Assembly: GCA_964030475.1 (NCBI GenBank)
Contig: CAXIPT010000056.1
Location: forward strand, 1 to 64,000
DNA length: 64,000 nucleotides
Direction of reading: 5' to 3'
DNA from: Tethya wilhelma
Lineage: Eukaryota > Porifera > Demospongiae > Tethyida > Tethyidae
The notes beneath the pieces are model-generated. The model was given only the letters and a program-made list of their open reading frames with translations. It was not told the origin of the DNA and made no database searches. Position numbers and translations under genes: made by a program. Below, one piece after another: positions 19,607-31,506 of this stretch (position 1 is the first letter of the stretch; each line of letters begins with the position of its first letter).

Positions 19607-22113
19607 ATGTCTAAGAGGGAGCTGCGGGCTCTGTTGGGAAACAAAAGCTACGGTCAATTGGCAACCAATTCCCCAACAAGCAGAGGACAAGGGCATCCTC
19701 GTAGGACTCCCTGTGTGCTGACTAGCCGACGCACACCGACTCATAACGATATGAAGAAACCCGATGATGGTTCTGAGGGGGAAGTGCAGCCAGGAGTGCA
19801 GCAGGAAACTGAATTGCTGCAGCAGAAGCTCACTGAGTTGCAGGAGCGATTGTCAGCTTCTGAAGTGGAAAGGACAAAGCTGAATGAGCAGCTGTTCCAG
19901 GCTTACCGGGAGGTGACGGAAGCCAAAACTTCAGGCCAAAGAGAGATTGAGGCACTCGCGATCGAACTCGAGAAGGTTAAGTCCCAAAATGAATTGGAAA
20001 CTTACAGGAAGCTGGAAGCGCTTAGGCAAGAACACACTCTCCACCTAAATTTTGAGAGGAACCAAGGGTTGAAAGAGCAGGAAAGAGCCGACCGATTAAT
20101 CAAGGAGATGCAGTCAAGATTTGAGCTTGAAAGAATGCAGTTTGAGGCCAAAATAGCTAGCCTCACGGAGCAAAAGAAAGAAACGAGCAAACCGGTTTGT
20201 ATGTCAAGCAGTTTGGAGCACCTCCCACTGGGGTCAGGGCACAATTGGAACCCGTGTGCCAGCTCCTTTCAACCCAGACAGCCCTCAAAGTTTGGGGCTG
20301 ATGAATGTGAATTTCAGCATCAACAACAACACGTAAGACACAGAGAGGCTTCGGAAACCTATTCAGATAGCCCAGTCATGAATGAAGGTGAAACCCTTCA
20401 CTAGCAGCAAGGTGGTGCTCATGAATATGCCAATCTTCAGACAATGGTCACAGCACAAGGACCCACCCAACTAGGTGGACCTCTACAATTGCAAAGAACA
20501 AACAGCCAAACATGCACAAATGTATTAACAAATCAACAAGCTGAAAGTCACTCCCTGAATCAAAGGGCTTTGAGTTATGGTCTAGACAACATTCCTCAGG
20601 TGCACAATGTTGACCTCCCAGGTCAAAGTGTCCAACAAAGTGTTCAAAATATTGATCCAAGAATGTCGTCAATGGGTAATCTGAGGGAACAAAGAGTTCC
20701 TATGTGCAGGTCACCTCCTCCACTTGAGCAAGGAAGTGTATATGCATCTGGAGTAGACCCCACGGTGAATACTTCTGGCCAATCTGGCCATGGTTTGGTA
20801 GAGTCAATGACCAAACTCTTACAAGCACAAACTCAAATGTTTGCTGCACAGGCACAAGCTGCAGCCATACAAACACTACCTCCACTACGCCCATTCAATG
20901 GAGAGGAACTTGATTAAGAGGATGGTAATTTTGAGCAGTGGCTCAAGTCCTTTGAAGAGCGAACCTACCTCGCTAAGTGGACGGAAGAACAAAAGCTCTG
21001 TCAGCTAAAGTTGCACTTAGAGAAGACAGCACAACAGATCTTCCAAATGCTGCCAGTCACGCAACAGTCTACTTATGCTGCAGCCATTGAGGCACTCAAA
21101 AGGAGGTTCCGTCCAGTTGACATAGAAGAACTAAGGGGGATGAAATTCCATCATCTAATGCAGGACCAGCAAACAGTTGAACAACTTGGTATTCAACTCC
21201 AACGTCTGGGTCAAAAGGCATTCCCCAATGCTAGTGGTCGAGAATTTGATCGGTTGTTGAAAGGTCGCTTCTTTCAGGCTCTACATGCCAAATGGCAAAG
21301 AAAACTCGGAGCACCTAAGACCACTGAAACATTCGGTGAGCTGTATGATAGAGCCCGAACCCTAGAACGGCAAGAGAAACAAATCTCTGCAAGTGCCGCA
21401 GGCAGAGGGGATGCCAAATCCTCTTCTGAGAGAGCCTACAAGCAAAGAACCAATACAAAGAATGTTGACAACAAACAAGCCCAGCCGGTGACACCCAAGT
21501 CCAAAGCAAACTCACAGAGCAAACCTGTACAGGCAGGGAATGAGCAAACCCAACAAAAGAAAGGTTGTTGGATCTGTGGGAGTTTCTCCCATCTAGCCAG
21601 AAATTGCAGAGAAGTCAAACTCGAAGCATCAGGGAAATCTTCTGGCCAAACTCAGTCAGCCAGAAATGCACAACTGACAGCTAAAGTTCAACCGGCTAAC
21701 CCTCCTAATCTTGAAGACCTAACTGAAGAGCAGCTGGAGACTCTCTTGAAACATCGGCGGTTAAGTAAGGAACAAGATCTCTTGGAGCAAACAAAGAATT
21801 CAGAGAGCATTGTTGACACTGTAGTGGCTCAACGGGAGATTGCAGGAGTAGTGGGACCTACTCTATATGTCGATCTTCACATTGAAGGTGTTGTCACAAC
21901 TAAAGCTATGGTAGACACTGGTGCCCAGTCAACCATCATTTCTCGACAACTTCTTCATGAGATTTCATGGAAGATGCACGCACAACAACGATCTGTTCCT
22001 GAGCTTATAGCTCCCAGTGTAAGACTATTCGGAAAGGAATGTAATGGAGTAAAACCCGAGGTGGATATTACCGCCGAAACAAAACTAAGTCTTGAAGTAG
22101 ACTCTAAATGTGC
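19607..22113 (+). pseudogene. Gypsy-1 gag and start of protease
   Basis: One reading frame with two in-frame stops (TAG at 20402-20404, TAA at 20915-20917). The first 265 codons are dominated by a long coiled coil (LLQQKLTELQERLSASEVE). After a Gln-rich linker comes the gag capsid-like region (FHHLMQDQQTVEQLGIQL), a single zinc knuckle CWICGSFSHLARNC at about 21570, and the aspartic protease motif MVDTGAQSTIIS at about 21908. The frame runs into the P-like transposon at 22113 and resumes in frame at 27390. Gag packages element RNA; the protease matures the polyprotein. Confidence 0.9.
22055..22113 (+). repeat. 59-bp direct repeat, left copy, flanking P-like element
   Basis: Identical over all 59 bases to 27331-27389. 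It is part of the Gypsy-1 protease coding region. Four bases (ATAG, 22114-22117) separate it from the transposon end. Confidence 0.97.
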
Positions 22114-22200
22114 ATAGATAATATATACGCTTCACGTGGATTGGAAACGCGATAGTTTACGGAGTAGTCCGCGGAGTTTGTATTCGCAGACACCGTAATG

Positions 22201-22861
22201 TATAGCAGCTGTGCTGCAGCATAACAAGTGTGTCTGTGGGCTGGTCTCTTGAGTGAAGTGGCAAACCCTACGCTAAGGTATGTTACTATGTAACCACATA
22301 CTTAAGTACAGTGATAGTTATGTAAACATTTTATTGGAAGATAGTACCAAGGTGCTTAGCCAAACCAGTATTTAGCTAATCTTTTATTATAAGCGAATCC
22401 TTCTTTGCAGCCATAACAACAGTTATGCAGGTCCAAAGCACCCCCTGTTTCGTTTTAAGCTGAGAATTGGTCTCTACTGTAATGGGTAGAGCTAAGTGCA
22501 TTGGGTGCACTTTGATTGAAATGGATGGGTACTTTAGTGGGTGATTTATTGTGCCAAACAGAGCATAGAAACTGCTATTAAATAATGTATACTTATGCAG
22601 GGTCAAGTCAGTACAAAATGCCTGTTAAGTAAAACCTACTTTTAAATATGTAAGATAAAAGGTACCCCAACCGGGTGGGCCAGCCTAAAAGAGAATTTAA
22701 AGTTCCTTCAAAAAGATATGCTAGTGCAAAGTTATCAAAATATCTATAGTCCATGCATACACTATAATGACATCATATTAATACACATGTGCATATGCAC
22801 AATACATGCACTGAGTCAAAATACCCTGATCTTTATATAAAATCTCTTGTAATCATGAAGG
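22201..22861. other. Left subterminal region and 5' leader of the P-like element
   Basis: No gene seen between the left end and the transposase ATG. It should contain the transposase promoter. Confidence 0.5.
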
Positions 22862-25308
22862 ATGGGCCGAACTCGTAAAAAGAGTTGGAGAAAGTTCTTT
22901 GATAGAAGAAAAAATGATGTCAAGAAATATCAGGCTCTTCAACAGGAAAAACGTGCCGTCCTATTGCCAATAACGAACACTCGAGTACCAATTAGCTTTG
23001 ACCAGCTGAAGAAGAGTATCCCAACAGTCTGCTTACCACAAGCATGGACAACCATCTCAACGGAAAGTCATGTTCAGTTGTGCCAAATGAAGGTTGCTCC
23101 AATGTGTGCCCCTTCTGTTGAGAGATGTGTTACAGTCGAGAGTGACATGGGTTGGACCGTGCATGTAAGAGGAAGAATGCTTACAAGAGGGGTGAATAAG
23201 CTTCTAGCACCATTGTCACAAAGCATTAGTGAAATTGAGAGTCTCCAGAAGATTGTCGAAGCAGTCTTACATGCCCCCATTTGTGCTGGTAATCCAGATT
23301 TAGAGTTTGTTGAACTAATCAAGAAGCGTGGTGGATCACTTGCCAATTCAAATGGAGAAATAGTGAGTGTTCTGGACTCATCAGGTGACGTTATTAACCA
23401 CGATGGTCAGGTATATGGGTGTACAGTTCGGAGATGTGATTGTGAAGTCATATTGCCTTCTAGGGACCAGCCACATTCCTCATCAGCGACGTCCTCTAGG
23501 AGATGCAAGAGCTGCATGAAATACCGTAACATTCTTCGTGCAATGGTGTTTAGATCAAAAGCAAGTTCAGCAGAAGCTAATGTAGCACATGATAGCCACA
23601 CAGCATACTGTCGACTTGATGAGAAAGAGAAGATCCAACGCCTCCGGAATCTACAAAAAGAGAAGAAGACATTGAGAGACAACAACAGTCATTTACAGCA
23701 GAAAGCAAGGAAATTTCTAGAAAATGGTGCTATTCGACTTTCAGATGCTGATTCAAGTGACATGCAGTCACTTGTAACTGATGTCACTGACAAGGTAGAG
23801 ACTGAGTTTTCAGCAAATTCATTTCAACGTGTCTTTTGGGAAGAGCAAAGAAAATTCAATGCTCTTAAGGATAGGCGTCAGATGAGGTGGCATCCTCTAA
23901 TCATTCGTTTTGCTCTTGCCTTGAAGTATTCGTCAACTAGTGCCTATCGTTTTCTTTCTGATGGATACTTATCTCTACCATCTGAAAGAACACTTCGAGA
24001 CTACACCCATTGGTGTTCAGTTGATGATGGAGTGCAAATTTCTTTCATAGAACATGCACGAAAGACACTCAGTGACGAAGGTGTTACCCCAGATCAGCAG
24101 CAGTTCACTCTGTTGATGGATGAAATGAAAATTAAGGAAGGTCTTGTTTTTGGCAAGAATTCCAGAGAGATCATTGGATTTACCAATCTGAGTTCTGTCA
24201 ATCACGATTTGGATGTGCTTACTGGTGAGTATACATGTACACATACTAAATATTAATATTTACACACAAACGGCACCCCAATTCTATAATTATATAGGTG
24301 ATACCACTGAGAGAGATGATGTTATTGCTAACTACCAAGTAGCAAAACAGATGTTGGTTTTCATGATCAGACCAATATACAGACCCTCTCTTTCGTTTCC
24401 TGTTGCTATGTACCCGGCATCAAATTTAAGTGGCGAATCACTGTACCCAGTCGTAATGGATGTAGTAGAGGCTCTGGAGTTGAATGATCTTCCTGTTCTC
24501 GCAATCACAAGTGATGGTGCTTCTCCCAATAGAAAGTTTTATAAAATGTGCAAGCTTCCGGGTGGTCCCAAAGTGACTCACAAGACAAGAAATCCCTATG
24601 CAGACGAGAGAGAAGTTTATTTCATTTTTGATCCTCCACATCTTGTGAAGACAGCCAGAAATTGCTTTAGTAATTCACATTCACACTCTGATACACGTGC
24701 TCTTGAGGTATAGTAGTGTGTATGTGTGTGTGTGTGTGTGTGTGTGTATACCCCAGTCATGTATATGTAAAATACATGTTGCTTCACAAACCACAACTCT
24801 TGTACATAATTGTGTGGTTTATTGTATTATGCAGAAGAATGGATACTCAATCTCGTGGAAGCATATAGAGTCTCTGTTTCTGTTAGAAACTTCAACAGAA
24901 ACACCTGGTGTAAGGCTGGCTCACAAGTTGACAAAAGAACACGTTTGGCTAAATTCTTTCTCTCGAATGAAAGTTTATTTGGCAGCACAGGTATTCAAAC
25001 AATTCAGTGCACTTAAAGTTCATGCTACATTTGCGCTTGAAATTCACGTTACAATTGATCTTATTTTGTCCAGATTCTTAGTGAAAGTGTGGCATGTGCA
25101 CTTGAATATCTTAACAACGATGACACTTTAGAGACGAGAAGATTTATTCGTCTTATGGATGTTTTCTTTGACTGTCTCAACTCAAAGAACACAATTGAAC
25201 ACATTAAGAAGAGAAAAGAAACTCGTGCTCCATTTAGAAGACCAGATGATTGGCGATTCAAAGTTAGCTATGTAACACACACACACACATACACACACAC
25301 ACACACAT

Positions 25309-25347
<39 letters not shown>

Positions 25348-25853
25348 CAGTGGCTTACCGATGTTTTTCTAAAATACCTAAAAGAGTGGAAAGAAGAAGC
25401 CAAGTCAACAACTCGAATTCCAAAAAAGCATAGGGGAAAGCTAACTTTAAGTAGAGAAACTCTTGAAGGATTAGAAATAACAGGTATATTATGCATATGC
25501 AATTGTCATGGAATTGTTGTCATGGTTTTTCACTTTCATAATAATATACTCTATACCCTGCTGTAGTGTTATCTTTCTGTGAGCTGGTACCAACACTCAT
25601 TGGCAAACCAAGCACTTATATACTTAGTGAGGTCTTCTGCCAAGATCCACTGGAGAGGTATTTTTCTAAACAAAGGCACCGTGGAGGGAGTAACGAAAAC
25701 CCAACTGTGGCACAATTCTGGACCAATTCAAAAATATTGATTCAACAACAACAAGTACGTAACGAACTTAAAACTATGAACGTAGAACCAAGCACAGCAA
25801 CTTCAGCAGCCTTGGCATCTCAACCCCTGAAAAAACGTCCACGAAAATCTTGA
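22862..25853 (+). CDS. P-element-like transposase, six exons, intact
   Basis: Exons 22862-24222, 24299-24707, 24834-24989, 25073-25260, 25348-25482 and 25567-25853 join in one open frame of roughly 850 codons, all with GT/AG borders. The N-terminal third has a Cys-rich patch (VRRCDCEV..RRCKSCMKYR) and a coiled coil. The RNase H-like core shows HPLIIRFALALKYSS, FTLLMDEMKIKEGLVF, ITSDGASPNRKFYKMC and FIFDPPHLVKTARNC, then a C-terminal LSEVFCQDPLERYFSKQRH..GGSNENPT segment. The last is very like P/THAP9 transposases, whose acidic residues cut DNA. I saw no THAP zinc finger at the N-terminus. Introns are short; one contains long CA repeats. Confidence 0.87.
24719..24748. repeat. (TG)n microsatellite in transposase intron 2
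   Basis: A run of TG repeats in the intron after exon 2. Confidence 0.9.
25275..25346. repeat. (AC)n microsatellite in transposase intron 4
   Basis: AC repeats with occasional AT or GC steps between exons 4 and 5. They encode nothing. Confidence 0.9.
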
Positions 25854-25935
25854 AAAAAAGTTCAGTTTTAAGTAAAACTTCTAGAAGCTTGTAATCATTA
25901 ATGTGTACATGTATACATGGTTATAAAACATTAAA

Positions 25936-27112
25936 TTAGTCAGCATGTGTATCCTTTTCTGATCCCTTAAGTTTTAAAGTTTTTCTTGTACCACGAGCAT
26001 AACTACCACTCTTGCATAATATATTAACTCCTTGAATATCCTTTCCAATAAGAGTAGGAATAAATTTTACGTTTAAATATTTTCTTGTAATGAGTTCAAT
26101 GTTTTCGATAAGTAGATATACTTCCTTGTTAATATGGAAGAGTCCCCCTCGATCTAATATTTGAGCCCATACCTGCGTGTACTCCTCACAACTATATGCT
26201 ATACAAGGTGGTTGGTTGTCAGCCTGCATTTTTTGTAGCACTTTTATGAACATCCTCCACTTTTTTCTTACGTCTTCATTTGATGCTTGTTTGGACTTTG
26301 ACTGATATTGGTGAATCAGCTTCACAGCCACATATCCGCCCATATATCGTATGACATTTTTCTCTCGATCACTTAGTGTGACCATAACGCTGGTATCTGC
26401 AGTAGCATCCAATACAGCTTGACGACCCATAGAAATCAGTTGATCCAACAGACGTTTTGAGATCATCTGGTACACCATGCTGCAATGCCTTTTCAATTCA
26501 TCTGATAAGCTAAGAGTCAATCCATTCCGCCATACATCCATCATTGTAAATCGTGTGGTATGAAACTCAGTCCAGATAGTCTTCTTCTTAGAGCTGGGTA
26601 GCTTGTACTTCTCTGCTTTCCTTATACAGGACTCCAGCATAGTGAATACATTCATTATAACGCTAACTGTGGACTGGTTGTGACTTGACATCTTGAGTGC
26701 ATCTATAATGCTGATAACACGGGCACCAAACACTGATCTACAAATGATTTCTTCTTTCTTCATATTTTCTAGGGTGTTAAGAAAGATAGTCATATATCCT
26801 CCTCCCAGAAAATCCTCATCACTAATCAACACTGTAGCACTATCAGATTCTGTACATTTATGGTCAACGGTTTGGCCATTCTGTTCCTGTGGTACCTTAT
26901 AACAAGATATAAAAGAGCTAGTAATAATTTTAATCTTTTTTGTAACTTATATGAAATAGTCTTACATCTTCTCTCACTAGTACATGTTCAATCACATTAA
27001 CTCCATCTTCTTCAATATATATTTGCTTTTCTATCAATTCCATATCACTGTCAACATCACTCATTTCTGTATCACTACTAGAAGTATCCCTCTCTACTGT
27101 TGCTTCAGCCAT
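25936..27112 (-). CDS. ORF2 of P-like transposon, unknown accessory protein
   Basis: Two exons on the minus strand: 26966-27112 (ATG at 27112, 49 codons, donor GTAAGA) and 25936-26895 (acceptor ATAAG, 319 codons plus stop). Together they make an intact 368-aa protein. The start is acidic (SSDTEMSDVDSDMELIEK). The main part is helical, with EFHTTRFTMMDVWRNGL, LSDREKNVIRYMGGYVAVKL and a basic C-terminus. The YMGGYVAVKL motif resembles the YxxGYVxxKL strings in C-terminal parts of P and hAT-type transposases, so it may assist target capture or dimerise with the transposase (inference). Its 3' end lies about 80 bp from the transposase stop. Confidence 0.75.
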
Positions 27113-27330
27113 TCTGACAAACTTCACAAGGATCCAAGAACGAACGAACAGTTGTTGTCAAGTAGTGTTGCAATTACAGCCGCATGCAAATTTAAAATTC
27201 CCGCGCCCGCCAATTGTATAGTGTACGGAATTCAGTAAATTTTCCGCCATACCCACCATAACGGTGTTTGCGGAGCGCGATTTTCCGTTATACGGAGGCG
27301 TTTCCAATCCACGTGAAGCGTATATATTAT

Positions 27331-27389
27331 CCCGAGGTGGATATTACCGCCGAAACAAAACTAAGTCTTGAAGTAGACTCTAAATGTGC
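27331..27389 (+). repeat. 59-bp direct repeat, right copy
   Basis: Identical to 22055-22113. It starts at the base after the right terminal inverted repeat, and the Gypsy-1 frame continues from it. Confidence 0.97.
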
Positions 27390-28268
27390 CATGGTACCTG
27401 TGTTGGTACAACCTAATAGTGAGCAGCCATGCCTGCTAGGAACTAATGCTGCAACAGTGTTAGGACTGAAGTTCCTACGACCCACAGGGGAACAACTAGT
27501 AATGGAACCAGCAGTGCAAGCAGGGGTAGATGCTGACCAAGGGCCAGCTCAAGCCAACGTCACCTTGGTACAGACAAGTACCATACCTGGTCGAAAGGGA
27601 AGGTTCTTAGAGGCCATAGTAGACCTGGACTTTGGTGATGGAGTAGATCTACTATTTGAGCCCGAAGGAAATGTATTGAGAGAGAAAGGAATTAGTCCAC
27701 AAGAATGTTTGTTGACCACAAATTCCAAGGGTACCTTGTTGATCCCACTCCAAAATTTCCGAAGTGAAAATGCGAATGTCGCTGGAGGCACAAAACTTGG
27801 AACTGCGAGCATTGTGGACAATACACCTGTCAACAAGTCCAAGGTGGAGTGTGTTCAAGCCAGCACTGAAGCATCACCTGAGGCTGCATATGAGAGGGAC
27901 AGGAGAGAAGTATTAAAGAGCCAATTAAGTCTCACTCAAGGTGAACTGACACCAGACTAATACAGACAATTGGAGGCTCTTCTCCTAGATAATAGCGATG
28001 TATTTGCTGTGAGCAGCTCTGAGCTAGGCCAGACATCCCTAGTGTCTCATAGAATTGATACTGGAGAACAACCACCTATTAAACAGCAACCCAGGAGAAC
28101 ACCATTTGTCCATCGAGAAAAGACAGCAGAACTCGTCGAAGAGATGCTGCACCAGGGCGTGATTAAATCTTCATCTAGTGCCTGGGCCAGCCCTGTTGTT
28201 TTAGTACCCAAAAAGGATGGATCAGTAAGATTCTGCGTGGACTACAGGCGACTAAATGCTGTCACAAA

Positions 28269-28633
28269 CAGTGGCGGATTTAGGCATGGTTCCATGGGTT
28301 CCATGGAACCCCCCTTACAGCTGAGACCTCGCATTATAATTAACTGTGCAGATTGGAAAAGGCCAAGCTGGAACCCTCCTTTCAACTTAAAAATACTAAA
28401 AGCAACTCAAAATCACACTAAATATTAGTTTTTTGTGAAAAATATAGAGTTTCTGACTCTTTCTTGCCGTTTTTGTCTTCCACTCAGGCTTTTTTGGCAA
28501 AATTTTTAGCTGCACGAGCGCTAAAGGGGCGGGGCTGTTGCGACCGGAAGTGGGCGTGGCTACATAAAAATTTTAGCGCGCTCTGCGCGCATTGATTAGA
28601 ACCCCCCTATACAATTTTCTAGATCCGCCACTG
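28269..28633. mobile_element. MITE, CAGTGG family, inside Gypsy-1 RT
   Basis: 365 bp, ends CAGTGGCGGATTTAGG and AGATCCGCCACTG. The flanking 5-bp duplication is ACAAA (28264-28268 and 28634-28638). Deleting the MITE and one ACAAA rejoins the RT frame exactly. Confidence 0.95.
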
Positions 28634-31262
28634 ACAAAAAAAGATGTATATCCTCTTCCCAGAATTGATATCCTTGACACATTGAAAGATGCCAAATATT
28701 TCTCTACTTTAGATCTGGCCTCAGGATATTGGCAAATAGAAATGGACCCTGCCACACGGGACAAATCTGCCTTTCAACTCATGCCGGGCTGTACGAATTT
28801 CAAAGGCTGGTGCAGACCGTATTGCACGGACTGGAATGGAAATCATGTTTCGTATACATAGATGATATTCTTGTATGTTCTCACACATTGGAAGAGCACC
28901 TGGAGCATCTTGCTCAAGTTTTTGAAAGGTTACGAAAAGCTGGCCTAACTCTCAAACCAAAGAAATGCTCATTTTACTGGAACAAGTCAGCTATCTGGGC
29001 CATATCATCTCGAAGGATGGGATTTCTCCAGACCCAGCAAAGATTCTGAAAGTCAAAGAATTTCCCATCCCTACTGATGTAACTAAGGTCAAGCAATTCC
29101 TTGGACTTGCATCCTATTACCGAAGATTTATTCCTGGATTTGCTAAAAAAGCTCACCCCCTCCATTCTCTCACTAAGAAAGATGCTACTTTCGAATGGAC
29201 AGCCAACTGCCAAAGTGCCTTCGAACAAATCAAAGAATTGTTGACACAACCTCCAGTACTTGCATACCCGAGCTTTGGCGAGGACGAGGAATTTGTGCTG
29301 GAAAACGGATGCGAGCGGAGATGGACTCGGTGCTGTTCTAGCACAAAAACAGCCAGATGGTTTTGTTCACCCAATAGCATATGCTTCTCGAAGCCTGAAT
29401 CAGCACGAAAAGAACTACTCCATCTCTGAACTGGAGACACTCGCATTGGTCTGGGCTGTAAAGCAGTTTCGATGCTACCTGTTAGGACATAAGTGCACTG
29501 TATACACTGACCATGCTGCTTGTACCTCTCTTCTCAACACACCTCATCCCTCAGCGAAGTTGGCAAGATGGGTGATGATCATCCAAGAAATGAATCTAGA
29601 CATCCGTCACCGTACTGGCAAGAGTAACAGTAATGCTGACGCTTTGTCACGGAACCCAGTACTTGAAGCTGAGTGTGATGCGGGTGAAGCCCAAGTTTTG
29701 CAAGCAACCTCGGATGACCTAGTTCCACATCAGTCTGACATTCCACCTCCAAAGGCAATCGAAGGGCTCAAAGAGCTGCAGCGAAAAGATTCAACTCTCT
29801 GTCACATATTCAATCTGATTGAAAAAGACAAAGTACCTGAAGAGGAAGGACTAGCAAAGAGGTTAATCCGTGAACAGGACCAGTATGAGATCATCGATGG
29901 GATCCTGCACCATGAAAGCCCTATTAGCCAAGGACACTGGCGGATTGTCGTGCCAGAGTGCCTGCAAGCCAGGGTGCTAGATGAAGCTCATTCAGGAAGA
30001 TTTGCAGGTCATTTTGGAGAGAGAAAGATCTATGACACGTTGAAGAAAACATATTGGTGGAGAGGCATGAGATCTGCAGTGAGGAGGCAGGTCAGATCCT
30101 GTCTAACCTGTGCCACTAGGAAAGGAACTGGAAGGGCAACGAGACCACCTCTACAACCCATCCCAGTAGGAGGACCTTTTCACAGGGTTGGAGTGGATGT
30201 CCTACAGCTCCCACTTACAACATCTGGCAACCAGTATGTAGTCGTTTTTATGGACTACCTAACCAAGTGGGCTGAAGCGTTCCCCGTGGATAACCAAACC
30301 GCCACCACAACAGCTCAGCTACTTGTGGAAGAAGTATTTTGTAGACATGGAGCTCCAGAAGAACTTTGGTCTGACCGGGGACCAAACTTTCTTTCTGAAT
30401 TGATTGAAGAGGTGTGCAGACTCCTGAACATAAAGAAGGTGAACACCTCAGGGTATCATCCCCAGACCGACGGTCTTGTTGAAAAATTCAACTGTACTCT
30501 TTCCAACATGATAGCAAAGTCAGCTCAACAAAATGGAAGTGATTGGGACCGACACCTTCCATTTCTCCTTTTTGCATATCGTGCTACAGTGCAGGAATCA
30601 ACCCGAGAATCTCCGTTTTACCTCCTGTACAGAAGAGACCCTCGTCTGCCGTCAGATAACGTGCTGCACTATCGTAGAAGTCCATATATTGTACACCCAG
30701 ATGACTACAAAACAGAACTCACGATCAACTTGTCAGAAGCTTGGGGAATGGCGCAAGAGAAGATTGAGTCTGCTCAGAAGAGACAGAAAGCAAACTATGA
30801 TAAGCACTCGACAGCAGTCCACTACAAACCTGGTGACCGAGTCATGGTTTACATGCCCAGCGCTGTGCGAGGAAAAGCATGGAAACTTGCAACACCATTC
30901 TATGGACCATACAGAGTTTTGAATGTTACTCCGACCAATCTTGAGGCAAGACCTGTAGACAAGCCTGACGCCGAGTCAATATTCGTCTCCTTAAGTCGAG
31001 TGAGACCATGTTTCCCGGAGCTACCAGATGTGTCATGGTGTGGAAAAGCCAAGAAACAAAGAAAACAGAAGCAGAAAAAGAAGCAGAGAGTGAAGGAGGA
31101 CCCTCAGCCCCCAGCTGAGCAAGAATGGGACCTACCACTCGCTCCATGACAAGGAAACAGCAGGATGTTGCACCATCAACCTGAACCAAACATGACCTGC
31201 ATAAGTAATTTACTGACTCTTAAATTAGTATTCTCTATTGTATTCGAGGACGACTTCAATTT

Positions 31263-31275
31263 CAGTGAGGGGAAG
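31263..31275 (+). other. Polypurine tract of Gypsy-1
   Basis: CAGTGAGGGGAAG lies directly before the 3' LTR, the expected plus-strand primer site. Confidence 0.7.
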
Positions 31276-31506
31276 TGTAAAGTTGTACATTGCTATGCTA
31301 TCGAATTTGTTAATTGCATTCCGTAGTACAGGCAGTATTGTTATGTTGTGTTTAGGAGTATAAGATACTGTGTACTAGAGTTATATTTTAGAGTTGTACT
31401 GAGTCCTCATGATTCTGAGTCTGACATTATAATAAGAAAGGTTTCACTGTGAATAACACGGCCTTGCGGGCACCACAACTTACGGTCTAAGACCCTGACT
31501 GTTACA
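31276..31506 (+). repeat. Gypsy-1 3' LTR
   Basis: 231 bp starting TGTAAAGTTGTACATT and ending GACTGTTACA, with TGTAA/TTACA mirrored ends. It is preceded by the polypurine tract. The 5' LTR is not in the window because of the contig break at 19505. Confidence 0.8.

Larger units (their letters stand above)
22118..27330 (+). mobile_element. P-like two-gene DNA transposon, intact, with 59-bp flanking duplication
   Basis: The 33-bp terminal inverted repeats are identical (ATAATATATACGCTTCACGT.. at 22118-22150 and complement at 27298-27330), with weaker similarity further in. It is inserted in Gypsy-1 between two perfect copies of a 59-bp target segment. It contains a six-exon plus-strand transposase and a two-exon minus-strand ORF2, both fully open, arranged tail to tail. 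Classical P elements make 8-bp duplications, so either this group behaves differently or the duplication arose by repair. Confidence 0.9.
27331..31149 (+). pseudogene. Gypsy-1 pol: protease end, RT, RNase H, integrase
   Basis: It continues the gag frame. A TAA stop lies at 27958-27960. RT begins about 28060 (GVIKSSSSAWASPVVLVPKK, FCVDYRRLN). It is split by the MITE at 28269-28633, resumes with YPLPRIDILDTLKDAKYFST, lacks the VMPFG-type segment (in-frame loss of about 14 codons), and has the catalytic YIDD at 28855-28866. There are frameshifts near 28770, 28990 and 29310. RNase H reads KTDASGDGLGAVLAQ and YTDHAAC. Integrase has an HHCC finger, then GVDVL, WSDRGPNF and GLVEKFN (Asp, Asp, Glu). 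The last 629 codons are one open frame. It cannot make active RT. Confidence 0.9.
19506..31506 (+). mobile_element. Gypsy-1 LTR retrotransposon, nested and inactive
   Basis: Order: (5' LTR missing, contig join), gag, protease, reverse transcriptase, RNase H, integrase, polypurine tract, 3' LTR. This domain order is the Ty3/Gypsy order. Two later insertions split it: the P-like transposon between 22113 and 27331, and a MITE at 28269-28633. Numerous in-frame stops and frameshifts show it is dead. Base composition is more GC-rich than the flanks. Confidence 0.93.

Noticed and set aside
20002..20244. Minus-strand frame in Gypsy-1 gag
   Set aside because: Shadow of the coiled-coil coding region.
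19607..22113. In-frame stops in Gypsy-1 gag as programmed readthrough
   Set aside because: There are three stops in unrelated contexts along gag-pol plus frameshifts elsewhere; decay is simpler.
25182..25502. 106-codon minus-strand frame
   Set aside because: Antisense of transposase exons through a microsatellite (poly Cys-Val).
22055..27389. 59-bp repeats as a contig-overlap artefact
   Set aside because: There is no N at either copy, and the intervening sequence begins and ends precisely at matched terminal inverted repeats, which an overlap would not produce.
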